Assembly: GCA_964057225.1 (NCBI GenBank) | Contig: OZ059898.1 | Span: 372,001-436,000, forward strand | DNA length: 64,000 nucleotides | Direction: 5' to 3' | Source: Auanema rhodensis | Taxonomy: Eukaryota > Nematoda > Chromadorea > Rhabditida > Rhabditidae | Shown: positions 27,601 to 41,700 of the stretch, in pieces | How positions within the stretch are numbered: position 1 is the stretch's first letter | How the letters are laid out: each line of letters begins with the position of its first letter | Translations under genes and position numbers: made by a program | Notes under the pieces: generated by a model | Databases searched by the model: none | What the model saw: only the letters and a program-made list of their open reading frames with translations | Told to the model about the DNA's origin: nothing

Positions 27601-30600
27601 AATATGGACATGGGGATTCTAATTTTGAAAATCGCATCTCTTTATCTTTCACGTGAAGCGAGTTACATACCAAGTGTACATCAAGTGTACATTTAATTAG
27701 CATAAATTAAAGTTCACGTAAATTTCAAAGTCATGGTTACCATGAACCAATATCAATAAAAATTTGTTTTTAGACTAATATGGACATGGGGAATCTAATT
27801 TTGAAAACCGTATCTCTTTATCTTTCACGTGAAGCGAGTTACATACCAAGTGCACATCACGTGTACATTTAATTAGCATAAATTAAAGTTCACGTAAATT
27901 TCAAAGTCATGGTTACCATGCACCAATATCAATAAAAATTTGTTTTTAGACTAATATGGACATGGGGATTCTAATTTTGAAAATCGCATCTCTTTATCTT
28001 TCACGTGAAGCGAGTTACATACCAAGTGTACATCAAGTGTACATTTAATTAGCATAAATTAAAGTTCACGTAAATTTCAAAGTCATGGTTACCATAAACC
28101 AATATCAATAAAAATTTGTTTTTAGACTAATATGGACATGGGGAATCTAATTTTGAAAACCGCATCTCTTTATCTTTCACGTGAAGCGAGTTACATACCA
28201 AGTGCACATCACGTGTACATTTAATTAGCATAAATTAAAGTTCACGTAAATTTCAAAGTCATGGTTACCATGCACCAATATCAATAAAAATTTGTTTTTA
28301 GACTAATATGGACATGGGGAATCTAATTTTGAAAACCGCATCTCTTTATCTTTCACGTGAAGCGAGTTACATACCAAGTGCACATCACGTGTACATTTAA
28401 TTAGCATAAATTAAAGTTCACGTAAATTTCAAAGTCATGGTTAACATGAACCAATATCAATAAAAATTTGTTTTTAGACTAATATGGACATGGGGAATCT
28501 AATTTTGAAAACCGCATCTCTTTATCTTTCACGTGAAGCGAGTTACATACCAAGTGCACATCACGTGTACATTTAATTAGCATAAATTAAAGTTCACGTA
28601 AATTTCAAAGTCATGGTTACCATGAACCAATATCAATAAAAATTTGTTTTTAGACTAATATGGACATGGGGAATCTAATTTTGAAAACCGCATCTCTTAA
28701 TTTTTCACGTGAAGCGAGTTACATACCAAGTGCACATCACGTGTACATTTAATTAGCATAAATTAAAGTTCACGTAAATTTCAAAGTCATGGTTACCATG
28801 AACCAATATCAATAAAAATTTGTTTTTAGACTAATATGGACATGGGGATTCTAATTTTGAAAATCGCATCTCTTTATCTTTCACGTGAAGCGAGTTACAT
28901 ACCAAGTGTACATCAAGTGTACATTTAATTAGCATAAATTAAAGTTCACGTAAATTTCAAAGTCATGGTTACCATGAACCAATATCAATAAAAATTTGTT
29001 TTTAGACTAATATGGACATGGGGATTCTAATTTTGAAAATCGCATCTCTTTATCTTTCACGTGAAGCGAGTTACATACCAAGTGTACATCAAGTGTACAT
29101 TTAATTAGCATAAATTAAAGTTCACGTAAATTTCAAAGTCATGGTTACCATGAACCAATATCAATAAAAATTTGTTTTTAGACTAATATGGACATGGGGA
29201 ATCTAATTTTGAAAACCGCATCTCTTTATCTTTCACGTGAAGCGAGTTACATACCAAGTGCACATCACGTGTACATTTAATTAGCATAAATTAAAGTTCA
29301 CGTAAATTTCAAAGTCATGGTTACCATGCACCAATATCAATAAAAATTTGTTTTTAGACTAATATGGACATGGGGAATCTAATTTTGAAAACCGCATCTC
29401 TTTATCTTTCACGTGAAGCGAGTTACATACCAAGTGCACATCACGTGTACATTTAATTAGCATAAATTAAAGTTCACGTAAATTTCAAAGTCATGGTTAA
29501 CATGAACCAATATCAATAAAAATTTGTTTTTAGACTAATATGGACATGGGGAATCTAATTTTGAAAACCGCATCTCTTTATCTTTCACGTGAAGCGAGTT
29601 ACATACCAAGTGCACATCACGTGTACATTTAATTAGCATAAATTAAAGTTCACGTAAATTTCAAAGTCATGGTTACCATGAACCAATATCAATAAAAATT
29701 TGTTTTTAGACTAATATGGACATGGGGATTCTAATTTTGAAAATCGCATCTCTTTATCTTTCACGTGAAGCGAGTTACATACCAAGTGTACATCAAGTGT
29801 ACATTTAATTAGCATAAATTAAAGTTCACGTAAATTTCAAAGTCATGGTTACCATGAACCAATATCAATAAAAATTTGTTTTTAGACTAATATGGACATG
29901 GGGATTCTAATTTTGAAAATCGCATCTCTTTATCTTTCACGTGAAGCGAGTTACATACCAAGTGTACATCAAGTGTACATTTAATTAGCATAAATTAAAG
30001 TTCACGTAAATTTCAAAGTCATGGTTACCATGAACCAATATCAATAAAAATTTGTTTTTAGACTAATATGGACATGGGGAATCTAATTTTGAAAACCGCA
30101 TCTCTTTATCTTTCACGTGAAGCGAGTTACATACCAAGTGCACATCACGTGTACATTTAATTAGCATAAATTAAAGTTCACGTAAATTTCAAAGTCATGG
30201 TTACCATGCACCAATATCAATAAAAATTTGTTTTTAGACTAATATGGACATGGGGAATCTAATTTTGAAAACCGCATCTCTTTATCTTTCACGTGAAGCG
30301 AGTTACATACCAAGTGCACATCACGTGTACATTTAATTAGCATAAATTAAAGTTCACGTAAATTTCAAAGTCATGGTTAACATGAACCAATATCAATAAA
30401 AATTTGTTTTTAGACTAATATGGACATGGGGAATCTAATTTTGAAAACCGCATCTCTTTATCTTTCACGTGAAGCGAGTTACATACCAAGTGCACATCAC
30501 GTGTACATTTAATTAGCATAAATTAAAGTTCACGTAAATTTCAAAGTCATGGTTACCATGCACCAATATCAATAAAAATTTGTTTTTAGACTAATATGGA

Positions 30601-32611
30601 CATGGGGAATCTAAATTTGAAAACCGCATCTCTTTATCTTTCACGTGAAGCGAGTTACATACCAAGTGCACATCACGTGTACATTTAATTAGCATAAATT
30701 AAAGTTCACGTAAATTTCAAAGTCATGGTTAACATGAACCAATATCAATAAAAATTTGTTTTTAGACTAATATGGACATGGGGAATCTAATTTTGAAAAC
30801 CGCATCTCTTTATCTTTCACGTGAAGCGAGTTACATACCAAGTGCACATCACGTGTACATTTAATTAGCATAAATTAAAGTTCACGTAAATTTCAAAGTC
30901 ATGGTTACCATGCACCAATATCAATAAAAATTTGTTTTTAGACTAATATGGACATGGGGAATCTAATTTTGAAAACCGCATCTCTTTATCTTTCACGTGA
31001 AGCGAGTTACATACCAAGTGCACATCACGTGTACATTTAATTAGCATAAATTAAAGTTCACGTAAATTTCAAAGTCATGGTTAACATGAACCAATATCAA
31101 TAAAAATTTGTTTTTAGACTAATATGGACATGGGGAATCTAATTTTGAAAACCGCATCTCTTAATCTTTCACGTGAAGCGAGTTACATACCAAGTGCACA
31201 TCACGTGTACATTTAATTAGCATAAATTAAAGTTCACGTAAATTTCAAAGTCATGGTTACCATGAACCAATATCAATAAAAATTTGTTTTTAGACTAATA
31301 TGGACATGGGGATTCTAATTTTGAAAATCGCATCTCTTTATCTTTCACGTGAAGCGAGTTACATACCAAGTGTACATCAAGTGTACATTTAATTAGCATA
31401 AATTAAAGTTCACGTAAATTTCAAAGTCATGGTTACCATGAACCAATATCAATAAAAATTTGTTTTTAGACTAATATGGACATGGGGATTCTAATTTTGA
31501 AAATCGCATCTCTTTATCTTTCACGTGAAGCGAGTTACATACCAAGTGTACATCAAGTGTACATTTAATTAGCATAAATTAAAGTTCACGTAAATTTCAA
31601 AGTCATGGTTACCATGAACCAATATCAATAAAAATTTGTTTTTAGACTAATATGGACATGGGGAATCTAATTTTGAAAACCGCATCTCTTTATCTTTCAC
31701 GTGAAGCGAGTTACATACCAAGTGCACATCACGTGTACATTTAATTAGCATAAATTAAAGTTCACGTAAATTTCAAAGTCATGGTTACCATGCACCAATA
31801 TCAATAAAAATTTGTTTTTAGACTAATATGGACATGGGGAATCTAATTTTGAAAACCGCATCTCTTTATCTTTCACGTGAAGCGAGTTACATACCAAGTG
31901 CACATCACGTGTACATTTAATTAGCATAAATTAAAGTTCACGTAAATTTCAAAGTCATGGTTAACATGAACCAATATCAATAAAAATTTGTTTTTAGACT
32001 AATATGGACATGGGAAATCTAATTTTGAAAACCGCATCTCTTTATCTTTCACGTGAAGCGAGTTACATACCAAGTGCACATCACGTGTACATTTAATTAG
32101 CATAAATTAAAGTTCACGTAAATTTCAAAGTCATGGTTACCATGCACCAATATCAATAAAAATTTGTTTTTAGACTAATATGGACATGGGGAATCTAATT
32201 TTGAAAACCGCATCTCTTTATCTTTCACGTGAAGCGAGTTACATACCAAGTGCACATCACGTGTACATTTAATTAGCATAAATTAAAGTTCACGTAAATT
32301 TCAAAGTCATGGTTACCATGAACCAATATCAATAAAAATTTGTTTTTAGACTAATATGGACATGGGGAATCTAATTTTGAAAACCGCATCTCTTTATCTT
32401 TCACGTGAAGCGAGTTACATACCAAGTGCACATCACGTGTACATTTAATTAGCATAAATTAAAGTTCACGTAAATTTCAAAGTCATGGTTACCATGCACC
32501 AATATCAATAAAAATTTGTTTTTAGACTAATATGGACATGGGGATTCTAATTTTGAAAATCGCATCTCTTTATCTTTCACGTGAAGCGAGTTACATATTA
32601 AGTGTACATCA
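3681..32611 (+). repeat. Satellite domain with N- and T-type monomers
   Basis: Within these limits many monomers carry GGTTAACATG (N type, first near 4507, last near 31961) or the linked T haplotype (GGGATT then AAAATCGC in one copy, followed by GTGTACATCAAGTG in the next). Neither was seen outside this stretch. The GAAGC (G) type, frequent on both sides, was seen here only near 8390. Before 13.7 kb the order is irregular, with ATGCC pairs at 10417/10593 and 12353/12529 in 8- and 11-monomer steps. After 18.5 kb an 11-monomer variant and further T-rich arrangements follow to 32.6 kb. Confidence 0.85.
13761..18512 (+). repeat. 9-monomer higher-order repeat, three consecutive copies (1584 bp each)
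   Basis: The marker ACATGCC (offset 36 G) starts at 13761, 15345, 16929 and 18513, exactly 1584 bp (9 x 176) apart. Each copy has the same series of types: A with ATGCC; A with ATGCC ending in GGGATT; a T-type copy that also has AGTTGACG; then C, N, C, C, N, C. No difference was noticed among the three at these marker positions; they were not compared base by base. The next ATGCC interval (18513 to 20449) is 11 monomers, because extra T-type copies are inserted. Confidence 0.9.
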
Positions 32612-35600
32612 AGTGTACATTTAATTAGCATAAATTAAAGTTCACGTAAATTTCAAAGTCATGGTTACCATGCACCAATATCAATAAAAATTTGTTTTTA
32701 GACTAATATGTACATGGGGAATCTAATTTTGAAAACCGCATCTCTTTATCTTTCACGTGAAGCGAGTTACATACCAAGTGCACATCACGTGTACATTTAA
32801 TTAGCATAAATTAAAGTTCACGTAAATTTCAAAGTCATGGTTACCATGCACCAATATCAATAAAAATTTGTTTTTAGACTAATATGGACATGGGGAATCT
32901 AATTTTGAAAACCGCATCTCTTTATCTTTCACGTGAAGCGAGTTACATACCAAGTGCACATCACGTGTACATTTAATTAGCATAAATTAAAGTTCACGTA
33001 AATTTCAAAGTCATGGTTACCATGAACCAATATCAATAAAAATTTGTTTTTAGACTAATATGGACATGGGGAATCTAATTTTGAAAACCGCATCTCTTTA
33101 TCTTTCACGTGAAGCGAGTTACATACCAAGTGCACATCACGTGTACATTTAATTAGCATAAATTAAAGTTCACGTAAATTTCAAAGTCATGGTTACCATG
33201 CACCAATATCAATAAAAATTTGTTTTTAGACTAATATGGACATGGGGAATCTAATTTTGAAAACCGCATCTCTTTATCTTTCACGTGAAGCGAGTTACAT
33301 GCCAAGTGCACATCACGTGTACATTTAATTAGCATAAATTAAAGTTCACGTAAATTTCAAAGTCATGGTTACCATGAACCAATATCAATAAAAATTTGTT
33401 TTTAGACTAATATGGACATGGGGAATCTAATTTTGAAAACCGCATCTCTTTATCTTTCACGTGAAGCGAGTTACATACCAAGTGCACATCACGTGTACAT
33501 TTAATTAGCATAAATTAAAGTTCACGTAAATTTCAAAGTCATGGTTACCATGAAGCAATATCAATAAAAATTTGTTTTTAGACTAATATGGACATGGGAA
33601 ATCTAATTTTGAAAACCGCATCTCTTTATCTTTCACGTGAAGCGAGTTACATGCCAAGTGCACATCACGTGTACATTTAATTAGCATAAATTAAAGTTCA
33701 CGTAAATTTCAAAGTCATGGTTACCATGAACCAATATCAATAAAAATTTGTTTTTAGACTAATATGGACATGGGGAATCTAATTTTGAAAACCGCATCTC
33801 TTTATCTTTCACGTGAAGCGAGTTACATACCAAGTGCACATCACGTGTACATTTAATTAGCATAAATTAAAGTTCACGTAAATTTCAAAGTCATGGTTAC
33901 CATGAAGCAATATCAATAAAAATTTGTTTTTAGACTAATATGGACATGGGAAATCTAATTTTGAAAACCGCATCTCTTTATCTTTCACGTGAAGCGAGTT
34001 ACATACCAAGTGCACAACACGTGTACATTTAATTAGCATAAATTAAAGTTCACGTAAATTTCAAAGTCATGGTTACCATGAACCAATATCAATAAAAATT
34101 TGTTTTTAGACTAATATGGACATGGGGAATCTAATTTTGAAAACCGCATCTTTTTATCTTTCACGTGAAGCGAGTTACATACCAAGTGCACATCACGTGT
34201 ACATTTAATTAGCATAAATTAAAGTTCACGTAAAATTCAAAGTCATGGTTACCATGCACCAATATCAATAAAAATTTGTTTTTAGACTAATATGGACATG
34301 GGGAATCTAATTTTGAAAACCGCATCTCTTTATCTTTCACGTGAAGCGAGTTACATACCAAGTGCACATCACGTGTACATTTAATTAGCATAAATTAAAG
34401 TTCACGTAAATTTCAAAGTCATGGTTACCATGAAGCAATATCAATAAAAATTTGTTTTTAGACTAATATGGACATGGGAAATCTAATTTTGAAAACCGCA
34501 TCTCTTTATCTTTCACGTGAAGCGAGTTACATGCCAAGTGCACATCACGTGTACATTTAATTAGCATAAATTAAAGTTCACGTAAATTTCAAAGTCATGG
34601 TTACCATGAACCAATATCAATAAAAATTTGTTTTTAGACTAATATGGACATGGGGAATCTAATTTTGAAAACCGCATCTCTTTATCTTTCACGTGAAGCG
34701 AGTTACATACCAAGTGCACATCACGTGTACATTTAATTAGCATAAATTAAAGTTCACGTAAATTTCAAAGTCATGGTTACCATGAAGCAATATCAATAAA
34801 AATTTGTTTTTAGACTAATATGGACATGGGAAATCTAATTTTGAAAACCGCATCTCTTTATCTTTCACGTGAAGCGAGTTACATACCAAGTGCACAACAC
34901 GTGTACATTTAATTAGCATAAATTAAAGTTCACGTAAATTTCAAAGTCATGGTTACCATGAACCAATATCAATAAAAATTTGTTTTTAGACTAATATGGA
35001 CATGGGGAATCTAATTTTGAAAACCGCATCTCTTTATCTTTCACGTGAAGCGAGTTACATACCAAGTGCACATCACGTGTACATTTAATTAGCATAAATT
35101 AAAGTTCACGTAAAATTCAAAGTCATGGTTACCATGCACCAATATCAATAAAAATTTGTTTTTAGACTAATATGGACATGGGGAATCTAATTTTGAAAAC
35201 CGCATCTCTTTATCTTTCACGTGAAGCGAGTTACATACCAAGTGCACATCACGTGTACATTTAATTAGCATAAATTAAAGTTCACGTAAATTTCAAAGTC
35301 ATGGTTACCATGAACCAATATCAATAAAAATTTGTTTTTAGACTAATATGGACATGGGGAATCTAATTTTGAAAACCGCATCTCTTTATCTTTCACGTGA
35401 AGCGAGTTACATACCAAGTGTACATCACGTGTACATTTAATTAGCATAAATTAAAGTTCACGTAAATTTCAAAGTCATGGTTACCATGCACCAATATCAA
35501 TAAAAATTTGTTTTTAGACTAATATGGACATGGGGAATCTAATTTTGAAAACCGCATCTCTTTATCTTTCACGTGAAGCGAGTTACATACCAAGTGCACA

Positions 35601-35726
35601 TCACGTGTACATTTAATTAGCATAAATTAAAGTTCACGTAAATTTCAAAGTCATGGTTACCATGAACCAATATCAATAAAAATTTGTTTTTAGACTAATA
35701 TGGACATGGGGAATCTAATTTTGAAA

Positions 35727-38700
35727 ACCTCATCTCTTTATCTTTCACGTGAAGCGAGTTACATACCAAGTGCACATCACGTGTACATTTAATTAGCATA
35801 AATTAAAGTTCACGTAAATTTCAAAGTCATGGTTACCATGAAGCAATATCAATAAAAATTTGTTTTTAGACTAATATGGACATGGGGAATCTAATTTTGA
35901 AAACCGCATCTCTTTATCTTTCACGTGAAGCGAGTTACATACCAAGTGCACATCACGTGTACATTTAATTAGCATAAATTAAAGTTCACGTAAATTTCAA
36001 AGTCATGGTTACCATGCACCAATATCAATAAAAATTTGTTTTTAGACTAATATGGACATGGGGAATCTAATTTTGAAAACCGCATCTCTTTATCTTTCAC
36101 GTGAAGCGAGTTACATACCAAGTGCACATCACGTGTACATTTAATTAGCATAAATTAAAGTTCACGTAAATTTCAAAGTCATGGTTACCATGAACCAATA
36201 TCAATAAAAATTTGTTTTTAGACTAATATGGACATGGGGAATCTAATTTTGAAAACCGCATCTCTTTATCTTTCACGTGAAGCGAGTTACATACCAAGTG
36301 CACATCACGTGTACATTTAATTAGCATAAATTAAAGTTCACGTAAATTTCAAAGTCATGGTTACCATGCACCAATATCAATAAAAATTTGTTTTTAGACT
36401 AATATGGACATGGGGAATCTAATTTTGAAAACCGCATCTCTTTATCTTTCACGTGAAGCGAGTTACATACCTAGTGCACATCACGTGTTCATTTAATTAG
36501 CATAAATTAAAGTTCACGTAAATTTCAAAGTCATGGTTACCATGCACCAATATCAATAAAAATTTGTTTTTAGACTAATATGGACATGGGGAATCTAATT
36601 TTGAAAACCGCATCTCTTTATCTTTCACGTGAAGCGAGTTACATACCAAGTGCACATCACGTGTACATTTAATTAGCATAAATTAAAGTTCACGTAAATT
36701 TCAAAGTCATGGTTACCATGAACCAATATCAATAAAAATTTGTTTTTAGACTAATATGGACATGGGGAATTTAATTTTGAAAACCGCATCTCTTTATCTT
36801 TCACGTGAAGCGAGTTACATACCAAGTGCACATCACGTGTACATTTAATTAGCATAAATTAAAGTTCACGTAAATTTCAAAGTCATGGTTACCATGAACC
36901 AATATCAATAAAAATTTGTTTTTAGACTAATATGGACATGGGGAATCTAATTTTGAAAACCGCATCTCTTTATCTTTCACGTGAAGCGAGTTACATACCA
37001 AGTGCACATCACGTGTACATTTAATTAGCATAAATTAAAGTTCACGTAAATTTCAAAGTCATGGTTACCATGCACCAATATCAATAAAAATTTGTTTTTA
37101 GACTAATATGGACATGGGGAATCTAATTTTGAAAACTGCATCTCTTTATCTTTCACGTGAAGCGAGTTACATACCAAGTGCACATCACGTGTACATTTAA
37201 TTAGCATAAATTAAAGTTCACGTAAATTTCAAAGTCATGGTTACCATGAAGCAATATCAATAAAAATTTGTTTTTAGACTAATATGGACATGGGGAATCT
37301 AATTTTGAAAACCGCATCTCTTTATCTTTCACGTGAAGCGAGTTACATACCAAGTGCACATCACGTGTACATTTAATTAGCATAAATTAAAGTTCACGTA
37401 AATTTCAAAGTCATGGTTACCATGAAGCAATATCAATAAAAATTTGTTTTTAGACTAATATGGACATGGGGAATCTAATTTTGAAAACCTCATCTCTTTA
37501 TCTTTCACGTGAAGCGAGTTACATACCAAGTGCTTATCACGTGTACATTTAATTAGCATAAATTAAAGTTCACGTAAATTTCAAAGTCATGGTTACCATG
37601 AACCAATATCAATAAAAATTTGTTTTTAGACTAATATGGACATGGGGAATCTAATTTTGAAAACCGCATCTCTTTATCTTTCACGTGAAGCGAGTTACAT
37701 ACCAAGTGCACATCACGTGTACATTTAATTAGCATAAATTAAAGTTCACGTAAATTTCAAAGTCATGGTTACCATGAACCAATATCAATAAAAATTTGTT
37801 TTTAGACTAATATGGACATGGGGAATCTAATTTTGAAAACCGCATCTCTTTATCTTTCACGTGAAGCGAGTTACATACCAAGTGCACATCACGTGTACAT
37901 TTAATTAGCATAAATTAAAGTTCACGTAAATTTCAAAGTCATGGTTACCATGAACCAATATCAATAAAAATTTGTTTTTAGACTAATATGGACATGGGGA
38001 ATCTAATTTTGAAAACCGCATCTCTTTATCTTTCACGTGAAGCGAGTTACATACCAAGTGCACATCACGTGTACATTTAATTAGCATAAATTAAAGTTCA
38101 CGTAAATTTCAAAGTCATGGTTACCATGCACCAATATCAATAAAAATTTGTTTTTAGACTAATATGGACATGGGGAATCTAATTTTGAAAACCGCATCTC
38201 TTTATCTTTCACGTGAAGCGAGTTACATACCTAGTGCACATCACGTGTTCATTTAATTAGCATAAATTAAAGTTCACGTAAATTTCAAAGTCATGGTTAC
38301 CATGCACCAATATCAAAAAAAATTTGTTTTTAGACTAATATGGACATGGGGAATCTAATTTTGAAAACCGCATCTCTTTATCTTTCACGTGAAGCGAGTT
38401 ACATACCAAGTGCACATCACGTGTACATTTAATTAGCATAAATTAAAGTTCACGTAAATTTCAAAGTCATGGTTACCATGAACCAATATCAATAAAAATT
38501 TGTTTTTAGACTAATATGGACATGGGGAATTTAATTTTGAAAACCGCATCTCTTTATCTTTCACGTGAAGCGAGTTACATACCAAGTGCACATCACGTGT
38601 ACATTTAATTAGCATAAATTAAAGTTCACGTAAATTTCAAAGTCATGGTTACCATGCACCAATATCAATAAAAATTTGTTTTTAGACTAATATGGACATG

Positions 38701-41700
38701 GGGAATCTAATTTTGAAAACCGCATCTCTTTATCTTTCACGTGAAGCGAGTTACATACCTAGTGCACATCACGTGTTCATTTAATTAGCATAAATTAAAG
38801 TTCACGTAAATTTCAAAGTCATGGTTACCATGCACCAATATCAATAAAAATTTGTTTTTAGACTAATATGGACATGGGGAATCTAATTTTGAAAACCGCA
38901 TCTCTTTATCTTTCACGTGAAGCGAGTTACATACCAAGTGCACATCACGTGTACATTTAATTAGCATAAATTAAAGTTCACGTAAATTTCAAAGTCATGG
39001 TTACCATGAACCAATATCAATAAAAATTTGTTTTTAGACTAATATGGACATGGGGAATTTAATTTTGAAAACCGCATCTCTTTATCTTTCACGTGAAGCG
39101 AGTTACATACCAAGTGCACATCACGTGTACATTTAATTAGCATAAATTAAAGTTCACGTAAATTTCAAAGTCATTGTTACCATGAACCAATATCAATAAA
39201 AATTTGTTTTTAGACTAATATGGACATGGGGAATCTAATTTTGAAAACCGCATCTCTTTATCTTTCACGTGAAGCGAGTTACATACCAAGTGCACATCAC
39301 GTGTACATTTAATTAGCATAAATTAAAGTTCACGTAAATTTCAAAGTCATGGTTACCATGCACCAATATCAATAAAAATTTGTTTTTAGACTAATATGGA
39401 CATGGGGAATCTAATTTTGAAAACTGCATCTCTTTATCTTTCACGTGAAGCGAGTTACATACCAAGTGCACATCACGTGTACATTTAATTAGCATAAATT
39501 AAAGTTCACGTAAATTTCAAAGTCATGGTTACCATGAAGCAATATCAATAAAAATTTGTTTTTAGACTAATATGGACATGGGGAATCTAATTTTGAAAAC
39601 CGCATCTCTTTATCTTTCACGTGAAGCGAGTTACATACCAAGTGCACATCACGTGTACATTTAATTAGCATAAATTAAAGTTCACGTAAATTTCAAAGTC
39701 ATGGTTACCATGAAGCAATATCAATAAAAATTTGTTTTTAGACTAATATGGACATGGGGAATCTAATTTTGAAAACCTCATCTCTTTATCTTTCACGTGA
39801 AGCGAGTTACATACCAAGTGCTTATCACGTGTACATTTAATTAGCATAAATTAAAGTTCACGTAAATTTCAAAGTCATGGTTACCATGAACCAATATCAA
39901 TAAAAATTTGTTTTTAGACTAATATGGACATGGGGAATCTAATTTTGAAAACCGCATCTCTTTATCTTTCACGTGAAGCGAGTTACATACCAAGTGCACA
40001 TCACGTGTACATTTAATTAGCATAAATTAAAGTTCACGTAAATTTCAAAGTCATGGTTACCATGAACCAATATCAATAAAAATTTGTTTTTAGACTAATA
40101 TGGACATGGGGAATCTAATTTTGAAAACCGCATCTCTTTATCTTTCACGTGAAGCGAGTTACATACCAAGTGCACATCACGTGTACATTTAATTAGCATA
40201 AATTAAAGTTCACGTAAATTTCAAAGTCATGGTTACCATGAACCAATATCAATAAAAATTTGTTTTTAGACTAATATGGACATGGGGAATCTAATTTTGA
40301 AAACCGCATCTCTTTATCTTTCACGTGAAGCGAGTTACATACCAAGTGCACATCACGTGTACATTTAATTAGCATAAATTAAAGTTCACGTAAATTTCAA
40401 AGTCATGGTTACCATGCACCAATATCAATAAAAATTTGTTTTTAGACTAATATGGACATGGGGAATCTAATTTTGAAAACCTCATCTCTTTATCTTTCAC
40501 GTGAAGCGAGTTACATACCAAGTGCACATCACGTGTACATTTAATTAGCATAAATTAAAGTTCACGTAAATTTCAAAGTCATGGTTACCATGAAGCAATA
40601 TCAATAAAAATTTGTTTTTAGACTAATATGGACATGGGGAATCTAATTTTGAAAACCGCATCTCTTTATCTTTCACGTGAAGCGAGTTACATACCAAGTG
40701 CACATCACGTGTACATTTAATTAGCATAAATTAAAGTTCACGTAAATTTCAAAGTCATGGTTACCATGCACCAATATCAATAAAAATTTGTTTTTAGACT
40801 AATATGGACATGGGGAATCTAATTTTGAAAACCGCATCTCTTTATCTTTCACGTGAAGCGAGTTACATACCAAGTGCACATCACGTGTACATTTAATTAG
40901 CATAAATTAAAGTTCACGTAAATTTCAAAGTCATGGTTACCATGAACCAATATCAATAAAAATTTGTTTTTAGACTAATATGGACATGGGGAATCTAATT
41001 TTGAAAACCGCATCTCTTTATCTTTCACGTGAAGCGAGTTACATACCAAGTGCACATCACGTGTACATTTAATTAGCATAAATTAAAGTTCACGTAAATT
41101 TCAAAGTCATGGTTACCATGAACCAATATCAATAAAAATTTGTTTTTAGACTAATATGGACATGGGGAATCTAATTTTGAAAACCGCATCTCTTTATCTT
41201 TCACGTGAAGCGAGTTACATACCAAGTGCACATCACGTGTACATTTAATTAGCATAAATTAAAGTTCACGTAAATTTCAAAGTCATGGTTACCATGCACC
41301 AATATCAATAAAAATTTGTTTTTAGACTAATATGGACATGGGGAATCTAATTTTGAAAACCGCATCTCTTTATCTTTCACGTGAAGCGAGTTACATACCT
41401 AGTGCACATCACGTGTTCATTTAATTAGCATAAATTAAAGTTCACGTAAATTTCAAAGTCATGGTTACCATGCACCAATATCAATAAAAATTTGTTTTTA
41501 GACTAATATGGACATGGGGAATCTAATTTTGAAAACCGCATCTCTTTATCTTTCACGTGAAGCGAGTTACATACCAAGTGCACATCACGTGTACATTTAA
41601 TTAGCATAAATTAAAGTTCACGTAAATTTCAAAGTCATGGTTACCATGAACCAATATCAATAAAAATTTGTTTTTAGACTAATATGGACATGGGGAATTT

